From NCBI GenBank assembly GCA_963921335.3, contig CAWUFC020000001.1:310001-374000 (forward strand): a DNA stretch of 64,000 bases. Reading direction: 5' to 3'. The translations under genes and the position numbers were made by a program. The stretch is from CAWUFC02 sp963921335 (GTDB lineage: Bacteria; Pseudomonadota; Gammaproteobacteria; Pseudomonadales; Halieaceae). The notes beneath the pieces are model-generated. The model searched no databases, was not told the origin of the DNA, and worked only from the letters and a program-made list of their open reading frames with translations. Positions 1-8,955 of the stretch are shown here, one piece after another. Within the stretch, counting starts at the first letter, position 1; each line of letters starts with the position of its first letter.

Positions 1-121
1 CTGCGATCAACTGCCAGACACTAAGCTCGGCCAAGGCCACTTTGAAGGCAGTAGCCACTGTGGACCAAAGCAGCACAGCCACTCCACCAAAGAGCAGTGC
101 CTGACGATCATTGCTAGCCAT
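1..121 (-). CDS. EamA/RhaT-family transporter, N-terminal part of copy 1 (cut by window edge)
   Basis: These bases encode the first 40 or so residues of the same EamA-type permease that is complete at 2549-3433. The reading frame starts at the ATG whose complement is at 119-121 (MASNDRQALLFGG...) and runs off the left edge. It is identical to the start of the second copy and is divergent from the antiporter gene that begins at 199. If the duplication is as inferred, this copy should be complete to the left of the window. Confidence 0.8.
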   Translation of the reverse strand, partial: MASNDRQALLFGGVAVLLWSTVATAFKVALAELSVWQLIA

Positions 122-198
122 CTGAATCATGCTGCCACAAAGTCTACTGAAAGCCCCGAAGGTGTACCACGCATCGCATTTCAGGCAAGCTAGCGCGC

Positions 199-1653
199 AT
201 GGACAAAGAGATAAGACCACTCACAACAGGCCTTGCACTGGCCCCGGTAGGGCTGCTGGTGATTCTGCTGGCAACTTCGGTGTACCTGTTTGGCTCGGAC
301 TCTTCCTATGGCGCCAATCAAATCGCCCTGCTCTTCAGTGCGGGCGCGGTGGGCCTGGTCGGTCTGCGACTTGGCCACAGCTGGCAGGATATTGAGAAGG
401 GTCTGCTTCACGGCATTTCCCTGTGCCTTGGCCCGCTTCTGATACTGATGAGCGTGGGCATGCTGATCGGGGTATGGATTCTCGCCGGTACCATCCCGGC
501 CATTATCTATTACGGCACCGAATTACTGTCACCCAGTACGTTCTATGCCACCACTGCCTTGCTGTGTGCTGTAACAGCACTGAGTATCGGCTCCTCATGG
601 ACAGTAGCTGGCACGATCGGTATCGGCATGATGGCCATCGCGGCGAGTTTTAATCTGTCCCTCGAAATAACAGCCGGCGCCATCATCTCCGGCGCGTATC
701 TTGGCGATAAGCTATCGCCGCTCTCCGACACGACCAATCTGGCCGCCGGGGTGGTCGGCGTAGACCTGTTCCAGCACATCCGCCACCTGTTGTGGACCAC
801 GATCCCCGGGTTTCTGATTGCACTGCTGCTGTTCAGCCTGTTCAGTAATGCAGAGGCAGCACCACCAGAGCAAATCGCAAGCCTGCGCAGTAGTATGGCA
901 ACGCAGTTCAACCTGGGGCTGCATTTGTTTATACCTCTTTTTCTCATGTTGGGACTGGCCTGGAAACGGGTGCCCGCACTGCCCGCCATACTCATCAGTA
1001 CGCTGGTGGGCGCGGTTTTTGCAATCAGCTTCCAACCGCAGGCTACTCTCCAGTTGGCTGACAACAGCCAGGTACCTGAAGTCATGCAGATGTTTCAGGG
1101 AGTTTGGTCAAGCCTATTCAATGGCTTCAGTGCCAACAGCGGAGACGCCTTCATGGACAAGCTGCTGTCCAAGGGCGGCCTCCTATCGATGCTCAACACC
1201 TGTGCATTGATCATTTGCGCCATGGCTTTTGGCGGTGCCATTGAAAAAGTGGGTATTCTTGAATTCCTGGTGGGCCGTGCTCTGAAGCGCGTGCGCAGTA
1301 ATGGCGGCCTTGTGGCATCCACAGTAGGCACCTGTGCAGCGACCAATCTCATCACCAGTGATCAGTTCATTGCCATTACCGTTCCGGGGCGCATGTTCAG
1401 GGATGAATTCAAACGCCGAGGGCTATCGTCGCTGAATCTGTCGAGAACCCTGGAAGACAGCGCCACCCTGACTTCCGCCCTTGTGCCCTGGAATACCTGC
1501 GGGGCTTTCATGGCCGCAACACTCGGGGTCAGTACGTTTAACTATGCACCCTACGCGTTCTTCAACTACCTGTGCCCGCTGATCGCCATCGCCTACGGCT
1601 ACATGGATGTGGCACAGAAACCGCTTGAGCCAGAGCGAGCGGAGGCAGTGTGA
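199..1653 (+). CDS. NhaC-family Na+/H+ antiporter (copy 1)
   Basis: A 484-residue polytopic inner-membrane protein. The stretch GAYLGDKLSPLSDTTNLA is characteristic of the NhaC ion-transporter family, and hydrophobic segments run through almost the whole length. The expected role is exchange of cytoplasmic Na+ (or another cation or metabolite) for protons; the true substrate cannot be read from sequence, since NhaC relatives also carry organic acids. A thioesterase gene overlaps its stop, suggesting co-transcription. The gene is repeated without a visible change at 3511-4965. The start at 199 has only a weak ribosome-binding site. Confidence 0.88.
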   Translation: MDKEIRPLTTGLALAPVGLLVILLATSVYLFGSDSSYGANQIALLFSAGAVGLVGLRLGHSWQDIEKGLLHGISLCLGPLLILMSVGMLIGVWILAGTIPAIIYYGTELLSPSTFYATTALLCAVTALSIGSSWTVAGTIGIGMMAIAASFNLSLEITAGAIISGAYLGDKLSPLSDTTNLAAGVVGVDLFQHIRHLLWTTIPGFLIALLLFSLFSNAEAAPPEQIASLRSSMATQFNLGLHLFIPLFLMLGLAWKRVPALPAILISTLVGAVFAISFQPQATLQLADNSQVPEVMQMFQGVWSSLFNGFSANSGDAFMDKLLSKGGLLSMLNTCALIICAMAFGGAIEKVGILEFLVGRALKRVRSNGGLVASTVGTCAATNLITSDQFIAITVPGRMFRDEFKRRGLSSLNLSRTLEDSATLTSALVPWNTCGAFMAATLGVSTFNYAPYAFFNYLCPLIAIAYGYMDVAQKPLEPERAEAV

Positions 1654-2090
1654 TGGACTGGGATCATCCGAACCCGTTTACGTTGGCAGTGACCGTGGAA
1701 GACAAACACATCGACGGCCTCCAGCACACCAACAATGCCGTTTACGTCAAATGGTGTGAGCGCGTCGCCTGGGCGCATTCCGAGTCTCTGGGCATGGACC
1801 TGGCCATGTACCAGAAACTTGACCGCGCCATGGCCATCACCCGCAGCGAATTCGATTACCTGTTGGCTTCTTACCTCGGAGACACCCTGCAGGTCGCTAC
1901 CTGGATCGTGGACTGGGATGAACGCCTGACCATGCGACGCCACTTTCAGGTGATCCGTGAAAGTGATGGCAAGACCCTGCTGCGGGCGAGCATGCAATTT
2001 GCCTGTGTCGAAATCAGTAGCGGTCGACCCCGGCGACTGCCGCCGGAATTCAAGGACGCCTACGGCAGCGCCGTTATCTCAGGCGCGTAA
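1653..2090 (+). CDS. Acyl-CoA thioesterase, 4HBT/YbgC-like hotdog fold (copy 1)
   Basis: About 145 residues, the normal size of a single hotdog domain. The N-terminal segment VEDKHIDGLQHTNNAVYVKW fits the 4-hydroxybenzoyl-CoA thioesterase pattern, in which an acidic residue shortly after the H-x-N region is catalytic. It is expected to hydrolyse an acyl-CoA in the cytoplasm; the substrate is not predictable. Two starts are possible: GTG at 1650 or ATG at 1653. GGAGG at 1641-1645 sits 7 bases before the ATG, so 1653 is preferred. It overlaps the antiporter stop as TGATG. In this copy the stop is followed by an orphan tail of epmA, then the duplication junction. Confidence 0.85.
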   Translation: MDWDHPNPFTLAVTVEDKHIDGLQHTNNAVYVKWCERVAWAHSESLGMDLAMYQKLDRAMAITRSEFDYLLASYLGDTLQVATWIVDWDERLTMRRHFQVIRESDGKTLLRASMQFACVEISSGRPRRLPPEFKDAYGSAVISGA

Positions 2091-2094
2091 CCAG

Positions 2095-2544
2095 TCAAAA
2101 GCCAGCCAGCTGCTCCATGATCCGTGATTCCAGATCAGCTCGACTACAGGACCTGGCCAGGCCAAGTTGATCACCGAACATATCCTGAAGCTCGTCCTTG
2201 CGACATTGACCCAGAACCTCCTCCAATGTGGGCGTCGTCACAGCCTCCAGTAGCCCGGCATCCGCCAGCTCTTCAGCCAGCACAGAGAGATCACCCAGTT
2301 CCTCGTATCCCAGTTTTTCATTGCGGAATATGGCAGCCCGTCGTGACACCAACCTGACATAGAGCGCCCGTGCCAGCTCCGATGTATCGAAAAGTGTGTC
2401 AACGAAGCGCCGCTCAGCCTCGAGCAGAAGATCGTGATATTGCTCAGTGGCGGTGTGCACTAACCGATCGAAATTACGCAGGTAATAAAGCGGCTCAAGA
2501 TCCGGTAATGGGTCGGCTGAGGGCTGGTCACTATAGGCTGGCAT
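2095..2544 (-). pseudogene. 5' fragment of a FAN1-like VRR-NUC nuclease gene, cut by the duplication junction
   Basis: The reading frame starts at the complement of 2542-2544 (MPAYSDQPSADPLPDL...) just after the EamA stop. It contains PLYYLRNFDRLV and ARALYVRLVSRRAAIFRNEKL, the signature of the N-terminal helical region of bacterial FAN1-like proteins with a C-terminal VRR-NUC nuclease domain. Such proteins are roughly 500-600 residues; this one stops after about 149. The last three codons and the TGA come from the epmA-tail sequence beyond the junction at 2106/2107, so the nuclease domain is missing. A full copy is predicted to the left of the window. A possible alternative start lies 15 bases upstream (2559). 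Confidence 0.72.
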
Positions 2545-2548
2545 GGCC

Positions 2549-3433
2549 TCAGTTCGCAAGGGATAGTTGTTGATAGAGAGCCGCCGGCAGAATCATGGCA
2601 AGCCCGACCAGGGTGGCTGTGTCTATCGACTCCCCCAATACAAAATGTATCGGCAGCAGCGACACCAGCGGCGCCAAAAATATCAGGTTAGCAACCCGAC
2701 TGACATGACTGGCGCGTCGCAGCGCGAGGCTCCAGAGGGCAAACGTAATGCCCATTTCAAACACACCTGCATACATAGCAGCGAAAAGACCTTGCCCCAC
2801 GGGTAACTGCCAGTCAGAAAACAGACTGCACAACAGCACACACAAGGGGGCGGCCAGCAGAAAATTCAGGCAAAGGGATGGTACGGGTTCATGCTGGTTG
2901 CGGGTATTCACGATCCAGTACCAGGCCCAAACTACGGTGCTGACTAAAGCTAAAACCACGCCGATACCATCATCAAAACGCAGGCTTACAACATCACCCC
3001 GCGTAGCGATAATCAACACACCCGTGTAGCCAAACACTCCGGCAAGCAGATCCTTCAGCCGCAGGGCCTGTCCGAGCATCAGCACCGCCATCAGGCTCAG
3101 GGTTATCGCCCAAGTGTAATTAATTGCCTGTGCCTGCTGCGCGGGCAAGCGATCATAGGCCGAGAACAAGATCAGGTAGTACAAGCTGGGATTGAGGCAG
3201 GCCACCATCAGGTAGAACCGCGGGGCTTCCCGAAAATAGGTCAGGAGCAAGCCCAGCTGCCCACGCGCCGCCACCACTATCATCAGCACCAATGCAGACG
3301 ACAGCGACGCCACTGCGATCAACTGCCAGACACTAAGCTCGGCCAAGGCCACTTTGAAGGCAGTAGCCACTGTGGACCAAAGCAGCACAGCCACTCCACC
3401 AAAGAGCAGTGCCTGACGATCATTGCTAGCCAT
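2549..3433 (-). CDS. EamA/RhaT-family drug/metabolite transporter (complete copy)
   Basis: About 294 residues with around ten hydrophobic segments arranged as two EamA repeats, for example LLFGGVAVLLWSTVATAFKV near the start and a second repeat from mid-protein. The family moves small metabolites or drugs across the inner membrane; the substrate is unknown. I chose the start MASNDRQ at 3433 because residues upstream in the longer open frame (to 3532) are cysteine-rich, not transporter-like, and would overlap the divergent antiporter gene. The TGA at 2549-2551 is followed at once by the start of the nuclease fragment, implying an operon of transporter then nuclease in the ancestral arrangement. 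Confidence 0.85.
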   Translation of the reverse strand: MASNDRQALLFGGVAVLLWSTVATAFKVALAELSVWQLIAVASLSSALVLMIVVAARGQLGLLLTYFREAPRFYLMVACLNPSLYYLILFSAYDRLPAQQAQAINYTWAITLSLMAVLMLGQALRLKDLLAGVFGYTGVLIIATRGDVVSLRFDDGIGVVLALVSTVVWAWYWIVNTRNQHEPVPSLCLNFLLAAPLCVLLCSLFSDWQLPVGQGLFAAMYAGVFEMGITFALWSLALRRASHVSRVANLIFLAPLVSLLPIHFVLGESIDTATLVGLAMILPAALYQQLSLAN

Positions 3434-3510
3434 CTGAATCATGCTGCCACAAAGTCTACTGAAAGCCCCGAAGGTGTACCACGCATCGCATTTCAGGCAA
3501 GCTAGCGCGC

Positions 3511-4965
3511 ATGGACAAAGAGATAAGACCACTCACAACAGGCCTTGCACTGGCCCCGGTAGGGCTGCTGGTGATTCTGCTGGCAACTTCGGTGTACCTG
3601 TTTGGCTCGGACTCTTCCTATGGCGCCAATCAAATCGCCCTGCTCTTCAGTGCGGGCGCGGTGGGCCTGGTCGGTCTGCGACTTGGCCACAGCTGGCAGG
3701 ATATTGAGAAGGGTCTGCTTCACGGCATTTCCCTGTGCCTTGGCCCGCTTCTGATACTGATGAGCGTGGGCATGCTGATCGGGGTATGGATTCTCGCCGG
3801 TACCATCCCGGCCATTATCTATTACGGCACCGAATTACTGTCACCCAGTACGTTCTATGCCACCACTGCCTTGCTGTGTGCTGTAACAGCACTGAGTATC
3901 GGCTCCTCATGGACAGTAGCTGGCACGATCGGTATCGGCATGATGGCCATCGCGGCGAGTTTTAATCTGTCCCTCGAAATAACAGCCGGCGCCATCATCT
4001 CCGGCGCGTATCTTGGCGATAAGCTATCGCCGCTCTCCGACACGACCAATCTGGCCGCCGGGGTGGTCGGCGTAGACCTGTTCCAGCACATCCGCCACCT
4101 GTTGTGGACCACGATCCCCGGGTTTCTGATTGCACTGCTGCTGTTCAGCCTGTTCAGTAATGCAGAGGCAGCACCACCAGAGCAAATCGCAAGCCTGCGC
4201 AGTAGTATGGCAACGCAGTTCAACCTGGGGCTGCATTTGTTTATACCTCTTTTTCTCATGTTGGGACTGGCCTGGAAACGGGTGCCCGCACTGCCCGCCA
4301 TACTCATCAGTACGCTGGTGGGCGCGGTTTTTGCAATCAGCTTCCAACCGCAGGCTACTCTCCAGTTGGCTGACAACAGCCAGGTACCTGAAGTCATGCA
4401 GATGTTTCAGGGAGTTTGGTCAAGCCTATTCAATGGCTTCAGTGCCAACAGCGGAGACGCCTTCATGGACAAGCTGCTGTCCAAGGGCGGCCTCCTATCG
4501 ATGCTCAACACCTGTGCATTGATCATTTGCGCCATGGCTTTTGGCGGTGCCATTGAAAAAGTGGGTATTCTTGAATTCCTGGTGGGCCGTGCTCTGAAGC
4601 GCGTGCGCAGTAATGGCGGCCTTGTGGCATCCACAGTAGGCACCTGTGCAGCGACCAATCTCATCACCAGTGATCAGTTCATTGCCATTACCGTTCCGGG
4701 GCGCATGTTCAGGGATGAATTCAAACGCCGAGGGCTATCGTCGCTGAATCTGTCGAGAACCCTGGAAGACAGCGCCACCCTGACTTCCGCCCTTGTGCCC
4801 TGGAATACCTGCGGGGCTTTCATGGCCGCAACACTCGGGGTCAGTACGTTTAACTATGCACCCTACGCGTTCTTCAACTACCTGTGCCCGCTGATCGCCA
4901 TCGCCTACGGCTACATGGATGTGGCACAGAAACCGCTTGAGCCAGAGCGAGCGGAGGCAGTGTGA
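3511..4965 (+). CDS. NhaC-family Na+/H+ antiporter (copy 2)
   Basis: Same 484-residue protein as 199-1653, with an identical translation including GAYLGDKLSPLSDTTNLA. This copy is followed by its thioesterase partner and then by the intact 3' end of epmA, so it sits in what was probably the original right-hand context. Two identical copies may double the dose of the antiporter and thioesterase. Both copies have the same upstream sequence, hence presumably the same promoter. Confidence 0.88.
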   Translation: MDKEIRPLTTGLALAPVGLLVILLATSVYLFGSDSSYGANQIALLFSAGAVGLVGLRLGHSWQDIEKGLLHGISLCLGPLLILMSVGMLIGVWILAGTIPAIIYYGTELLSPSTFYATTALLCAVTALSIGSSWTVAGTIGIGMMAIAASFNLSLEITAGAIISGAYLGDKLSPLSDTTNLAAGVVGVDLFQHIRHLLWTTIPGFLIALLLFSLFSNAEAAPPEQIASLRSSMATQFNLGLHLFIPLFLMLGLAWKRVPALPAILISTLVGAVFAISFQPQATLQLADNSQVPEVMQMFQGVWSSLFNGFSANSGDAFMDKLLSKGGLLSMLNTCALIICAMAFGGAIEKVGILEFLVGRALKRVRSNGGLVASTVGTCAATNLITSDQFIAITVPGRMFRDEFKRRGLSSLNLSRTLEDSATLTSALVPWNTCGAFMAATLGVSTFNYAPYAFFNYLCPLIAIAYGYMDVAQKPLEPERAEAV

Positions 4966-5402
4966 TGGACTGGGATCATCCGAACCCGTTTACGTTGGCA
5001 GTGACCGTGGAAGACAAACACATCGACGGCCTCCAGCACACCAACAATGCCGTTTACGTCAAATGGTGTGAGCGCGTCGCCTGGGCGCATTCCGAGTCTC
5101 TGGGCATGGACCTGGCCATGTACCAGAAACTTGACCGCGCCATGGCCATCACCCGCAGCGAATTCGATTACCTGTTGGCTTCTTACCTCGGAGACACCCT
5201 GCAGGTCGCTACCTGGATCGTGGACTGGGATGAACGCCTGACCATGCGACGCCACTTTCAGGTGATCCGTGAAAGTGATGGCAAGACCCTGCTGCGGGCG
5301 AGCATGCAATTTGCCTGTGTCGAAATCAGTAGCGGTCGACCCCGGCGACTGCCGCCGGAATTCAAGGACGCCTACGGCAGCGCCGTTATCTCAGGCGCGT
5401 AA
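4965..5402 (+). CDS. Acyl-CoA thioesterase, 4HBT/YbgC-like (copy 2)
   Basis: Identical to the copy at 1653-2090: a single hotdog domain of about 145 residues with the same GGAGG site 7 bases before the chosen ATG and the same overlap with the antiporter stop. Its 3' end overlaps the convergent epmA gene by 12 bases (5391-5402). An alternative GTG start is at 4962. Confidence 0.85.
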   Translation: MDWDHPNPFTLAVTVEDKHIDGLQHTNNAVYVKWCERVAWAHSESLGMDLAMYQKLDRAMAITRSEFDYLLASYLGDTLQVATWIVDWDERLTMRRHFQVIRESDGKTLLRASMQFACVEISSGRPRRLPPEFKDAYGSAVISGA

Positions 5403-6326
5403 CCAGTCAAAAGCCAGCACGCTGCGAATGTCCGTCTCACCACTGCGAAGCATCAACAAGCGGTCCAGGCCCAGTGCCACCCCGGAGCAATCTGGTAAAC
5501 CGTGACTCATCGCTGACAGTAATTGCTCATCCACCGGGCGGGGTATTTCCCCCATGCTGTCTAAACGCTGGTTGTCCTGCTCAAAGCGCTGGCGCTGCTC
5601 CTGTGCATCCAGCAACTCGCCATAGCCATTGGCCAGTTCCATACCGTTCACATAGGTTTCAAAACGATCCGCGACAACCGCGCCATCGACCTGCTTCAGC
5701 CTGGATAGCGCAGCCTGAGACGCCGGGTAGTCATACACAAACACCACGCCTTTCTCAGCCAGCAGGGGCTCTATCTGATGGGTCAACAACAGGTCGAGAC
5801 ATTCGTCCCGAGTCGCAGGGCGAAAAGACAGGTCGAAACGGTCCAGCGTGGCATCCAGCAAGTCATTATCATCCATCCCGCCTAGATCAATATCAGCGAA
5901 TTCGAGAAACAGCTGCCGGTAGCTGTATCGCTCGACAGTTTCGGTGTGCAGCACGTGCAACAGCAGCTGTTCCACTTCTTCCATGAGCTGGCAGGTATCG
6001 AAACCCGGGCGATACCATTCCAACAAGGTGAACTCCGGATTGTGGCGCTGCCCGGCCTCCTCCTGCCTGAAAGCCTTACAGATCTGGTAGATCGGCCCGC
6101 TGTCAGCTGCCAGTAGCCGCTTCATGGCGTATTCCGGCGAGGTCTGCAGGTAGCGGTCGGTGCTTTTGAACGGGGTTAAACTGGGATCGGTAACGGGCGC
6201 TCTGGCCAGCAGCGGTGTCTCGACTTCAAGCACACCGCGCTGGCTGAAGAATTCCCTGATATCCTGCAACAATTGCGCCCGGGCCTGCAGTAATTCCCGG
6301 CTGGCACTAGGACGCCAGTCACTCAT
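5391..6326 (-). CDS. epmA: EF-P beta-lysylation ligase EpmA (GenX/PoxA/YjeA)
   Basis: A 311-residue class II lysyl-tRNA-synthetase-like catalytic core with no N-terminal anticodon-binding domain, the hallmark of EpmA. Class II motif 2 is seen in FRQEEAGQRHNPEFTLLEW and motif 3 in GVALGLDRLLML. By family knowledge it activates (R)-beta-lysine and attaches it to Lys34 of elongation factor P. It lies 6 bases downstream of efp on the same strand, so enzyme and target are co-transcribed. Its last codons lie inside the duplicated segment, and a 28-bp orphan copy of its tail sits at 2079-2106. Confidence 0.93.
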   Translation of the reverse strand: MSDWRPSASRELLQARAQLLQDIREFFSQRGVLEVETPLLARAPVTDPSLTPFKSTDRYLQTSPEYAMKRLLAADSGPIYQICKAFRQEEAGQRHNPEFTLLEWYRPGFDTCQLMEEVEQLLLHVLHTETVERYSYRQLFLEFADIDLGGMDDNDLLDATLDRFDLSFRPATRDECLDLLLTHQIEPLLAEKGVVFVYDYPASQAALSRLKQVDGAVVADRFETYVNGMELANGYGELLDAQEQRQRFEQDNQRLDSMGEIPRPVDEQLLSAMSHGLPDCSGVALGLDRLLMLRSGETDIRSVLAFDWLRA

Positions 6327-6332
6327 GGGGTA

Positions 6333-6902
6333 TCAGGACTTGCCGCGTCCCACGTATTCGCCGGTACGGGTATCAATCCGCACGATTTCACCCTCGCTGA
6401 GAAACAGGGGCACCTTCACCACCGCCCCGGTGCTGAGAGTGGCGGGCTTGTTGCCACCACTGGCGGTATCACCTTTCAGGCCTGGATCGGTCTGTGTAAT
6501 TTCCAATTCAACAAAGTTTGCCGGGGTTACAGACAAAGGAGCGCCATTGTAGAGCGTGATCTCGCAACGATCCTGTTCTTTCAGCCATTGGGAAGCGTCG
6601 CCCACTGCATTTTTGTCCGCCTGGTACTGTTCAAAGGTGTCTGGCTCCATGAAGTGCCAGAACTCGCCATCTGTGTAGAGATATTCCATGTCACGGTCCA
6701 TGACGTCCGCGCCTTCCAGAGATTCACCGGATTTGAAGGTCCGCTCCCAGACACGACCGGTTTTCAGGTTGCGCAGCTTAACCCGGTTAAACGCCTGACC
6801 CTTGCCGGGCTTCACAAACTCGTTCTCGACGATGCTGCAGGGGTCGCCCTCCAGCATCACTTTCAATCCACTGCGGAATTCATTGGTGGAATAACTCGCC
6901 AT
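6333..6902 (-). CDS. efp: Elongation factor P
   Basis: A 189-residue three-domain translation factor that relieves ribosome stalling at polyproline stretches. The loop VKPGKGQAFNRVK places Lys34 (second K) as the modification site, matching the EpmA type. Start MASYSTNEF has an AGAGGA site 5 bases upstream on the coding strand. It heads an efp-epmA operon. The EpmB aminomutase that makes beta-lysine, often adjacent to efp, is not in the window; the neighbouring position holds the PilZ-like gene. Confidence 0.95.
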   Translation of the reverse strand: MASYSTNEFRSGLKVMLEGDPCSIVENEFVKPGKGQAFNRVKLRNLKTGRVWERTFKSGESLEGADVMDRDMEYLYTDGEFWHFMEPDTFEQYQADKNAVGDASQWLKEQDRCEITLYNGAPLSVTPANFVELEITQTDPGLKGDTASGGNKPATLSTGAVVKVPLFLSEGEIVRIDTRTGEYVGRGKS

Positions 6903-7147
6903 GTTGTCCTCTGCGATACGTGAAAAAGGCGCCTATGATACCGCGAAGGCGTGGCCACTGGACACATGCTGGTAATGGTGATTCACTGTACTCGGGGTAA
7001 CATTTCGCGCTGATTTCGCGGCTGCTGGCGGCGGCAAAAAAATCGTCCTATTTGTGCGTTTTTTGACCTATAATGATGAAAAAACAGCTACTTATAGGTT
7101 GTTTTTAATGTGATCGCACATTCAACTAATAACGACCTGCGAGATCG

Positions 7148-8945
7148 ATGAGTAATAACGAACCCATCAAGCTGCGAATTCCTCGCCAGGATCTGGCGGA
7201 GTTTGCACTGTTTGGTCTATCGGGTGACCAGGCCAGCGCGTGGGCGGACGGCCTGCCCATGGCCAACTCAGCCCAGGTAGCTCAGCAACTGCGCAGCGCC
7301 ATCAGCGATCTCAATCGTGTCGACATGGGGCCGGAGGTGCGCTTTGAAGTGCTTGAAGCGCTTCGCCCAACCCTGCACATGGCCTTGTCGACCCTGTCAA
7401 AGTTTTACCTGAATCAGCCGGTGGTATTGCCCGAAGAGCCACGTAAAGCCAGTCGCCTTGCACAAAACCTCTATGAGCTGACCACCACAGCTTACACCAT
7501 TGTGGCCATTCAGACGATTCAACGGCGCCAGTCCATTACCAGCACCAATCCCGCAAAACTGGTCTGTCAGGCGGTACATCGTGCCATTACCACCGGCAGC
7601 ATGCGGCTGCTGGTGTCCTACCAGTTGTATCAACCGGTAGAACTGAATGCCTGGACCGAATTACACCAGCTCTATCTGTTGGCGGAACGGCAGAAACTGA
7701 CCAGCCAGATCGTCGCAGACGACATTTCCGGCAATGGCAGTATCACCGATACTTACCTGCGCGCCCTGATGATGGGTTGCTGTAAACCCAACCAACTGCG
7801 GCAGCATGATCTGGCCGGTGTATTCAAAGGCTTGCGGGAATGGGTTGAGCATATCCATATGCTGAATCCCGATGCGGGCGAAGGCTTGTTCCTGGTGGAC
7901 TTCGCCAGCGACCATCCGCCGCTTTATGGCTCGCTGTACAGCGAAGAACCAGGCCCCAGCTGTCGACTGATCAATACCGAAGATCTGATCGAACACCTGA
8001 AAAACCTGCGTAACGATACCGGTGAGCGGGCCATCGTATTCGACAAAGACACCGCGGTGTCGCCTAATGTGCTCGACCACATCATCACCTCCTGGGGTGT
8101 GATGTCCAAGCGCAACTTCGCCAGGGCGCCAGCTCAAGAGAAGCTCTGGGTATCAGTGGGCTTGAGCAACACCCACTACTACGTGTCAGGCGGCGTCAGC
8201 TTTGACAATCTGATTTCAAAGGAAGGCTCAGCGGCACTCGAAGACGGACCCGACAAAAACCCGTTCATGGACAAGGACAGCTCCCGCGAGAAAGACATCT
8301 GGGACAGCGCCTTTTCGGGCGATGCCGACGACGGCGAACAGGTCGACCTGGAAGATATCGAATATCACATCCGCGAGGCGGAGCACGCGCAGAATCGCAA
8401 CGCCAAAGAGCGCCACCCTGTATTCCCGGTGCGCATGGCCAATGTCAGCCCCGGCGGCTATTGCCTGGAGTGGTCAGCGGACATCCCGAGCCATATTAAG
8501 ACCGGGGATGTGATTGCCGTTCGCGAGGTGGATAACAACGCCTGGAGTATCGCGGTGATTCGCTGGGTCAGCCAGCTCAAGGACCAGACTACACTGCTGG
8601 GCGTTGAGCTGCTCAGCCCCCGCGCCACACCTTATGGTGCCAGTGTGCAACACAAAACCGGCGAAGACGGCGACATGATGCGCGCCCTGCTACTGCTGGA
8701 GATCAAGCTGGTGGGGCAGCCCAACACCCTGATCACCCCTCGGGTGGGGTTTAAGGAACGACAGAAAGTCACCCTGATCAGGGGGGGGCGAAGAGTCCTA
8801 TATCCAGTTGTTTAAAAAGGTGTCATCCACCGCCGCCTACAACCAGTTTGAATTCCGTTATATCCAGCAAATGGAAGAAGTTGCCCTGCAAGACAAGAGC
8901 GACGTGATCAACACCCAGTTTGAGTCCCTCTGGAACAATATCTGA
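7148..8945 (+). CDS. PilZ-like C-terminal domain protein, frameshifted at a G8 tract
   Basis: I do not recognise the N-terminal two thirds, which are mostly helical. Around residues 415-500 a PilZ-like beta-barrel pattern is visible: an Arg-containing stretch, then NVSPGGY (N-x-S-x-x-G) and VIRWV...LGVELLSP, suggesting a possible c-di-GMP-binding role (inference). The frame as read ends at 8815. With one G fewer in the G8 run at 8781-8788 it would continue into a good coding tail (EESYIQLFKKV ... FESLWNNI) ending at 8945, giving 598 residues. So either the sequence has a homopolymer error or this allele is truncated. The gene is divergent from efp; a TATAAT box lies at 7069-7074 but has no convincing -35 element. 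Confidence 0.7.
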
Positions 8946-8955
8946 CGGGCCCCGT

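Larger units (their letters stand above)
1..5418. repeat. Tandem duplication, 3312-bp unit (copies 1-2106 and 3313-5418 visible)
   Basis: Positions 1-2106 and 3313-5418 read identically by eye, with a constant offset of 3312 bases; the protein translations of both copies are also identical. The copies diverge after a shared aaaagccagc at 2106/5418. After the first copy the sequence jumps into the 5' part of a FAN1-like gene (2107 onward); after the second it continues into an intact epmA. The simplest reading is one tandem duplication whose unit ran from inside the nuclease gene to the last codons of epmA. The left part of copy 1 is outside the window. It could be a very recent real duplication or an assembly artefact. 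Confidence 0.93.

Noticed and set aside
543..1085. Long antisense frame within the antiporter gene, also at 3855-4397
   Set aside because: No family pattern, no start signal, and it lies wholly over a clear transporter gene.
7063..7074. TTGACC directly followed by TATAAT upstream of the PilZ-like gene
   Set aside because: The two hexamers abut with no spacer, and no -35 element fits 16-18 bases before the TATAAT.
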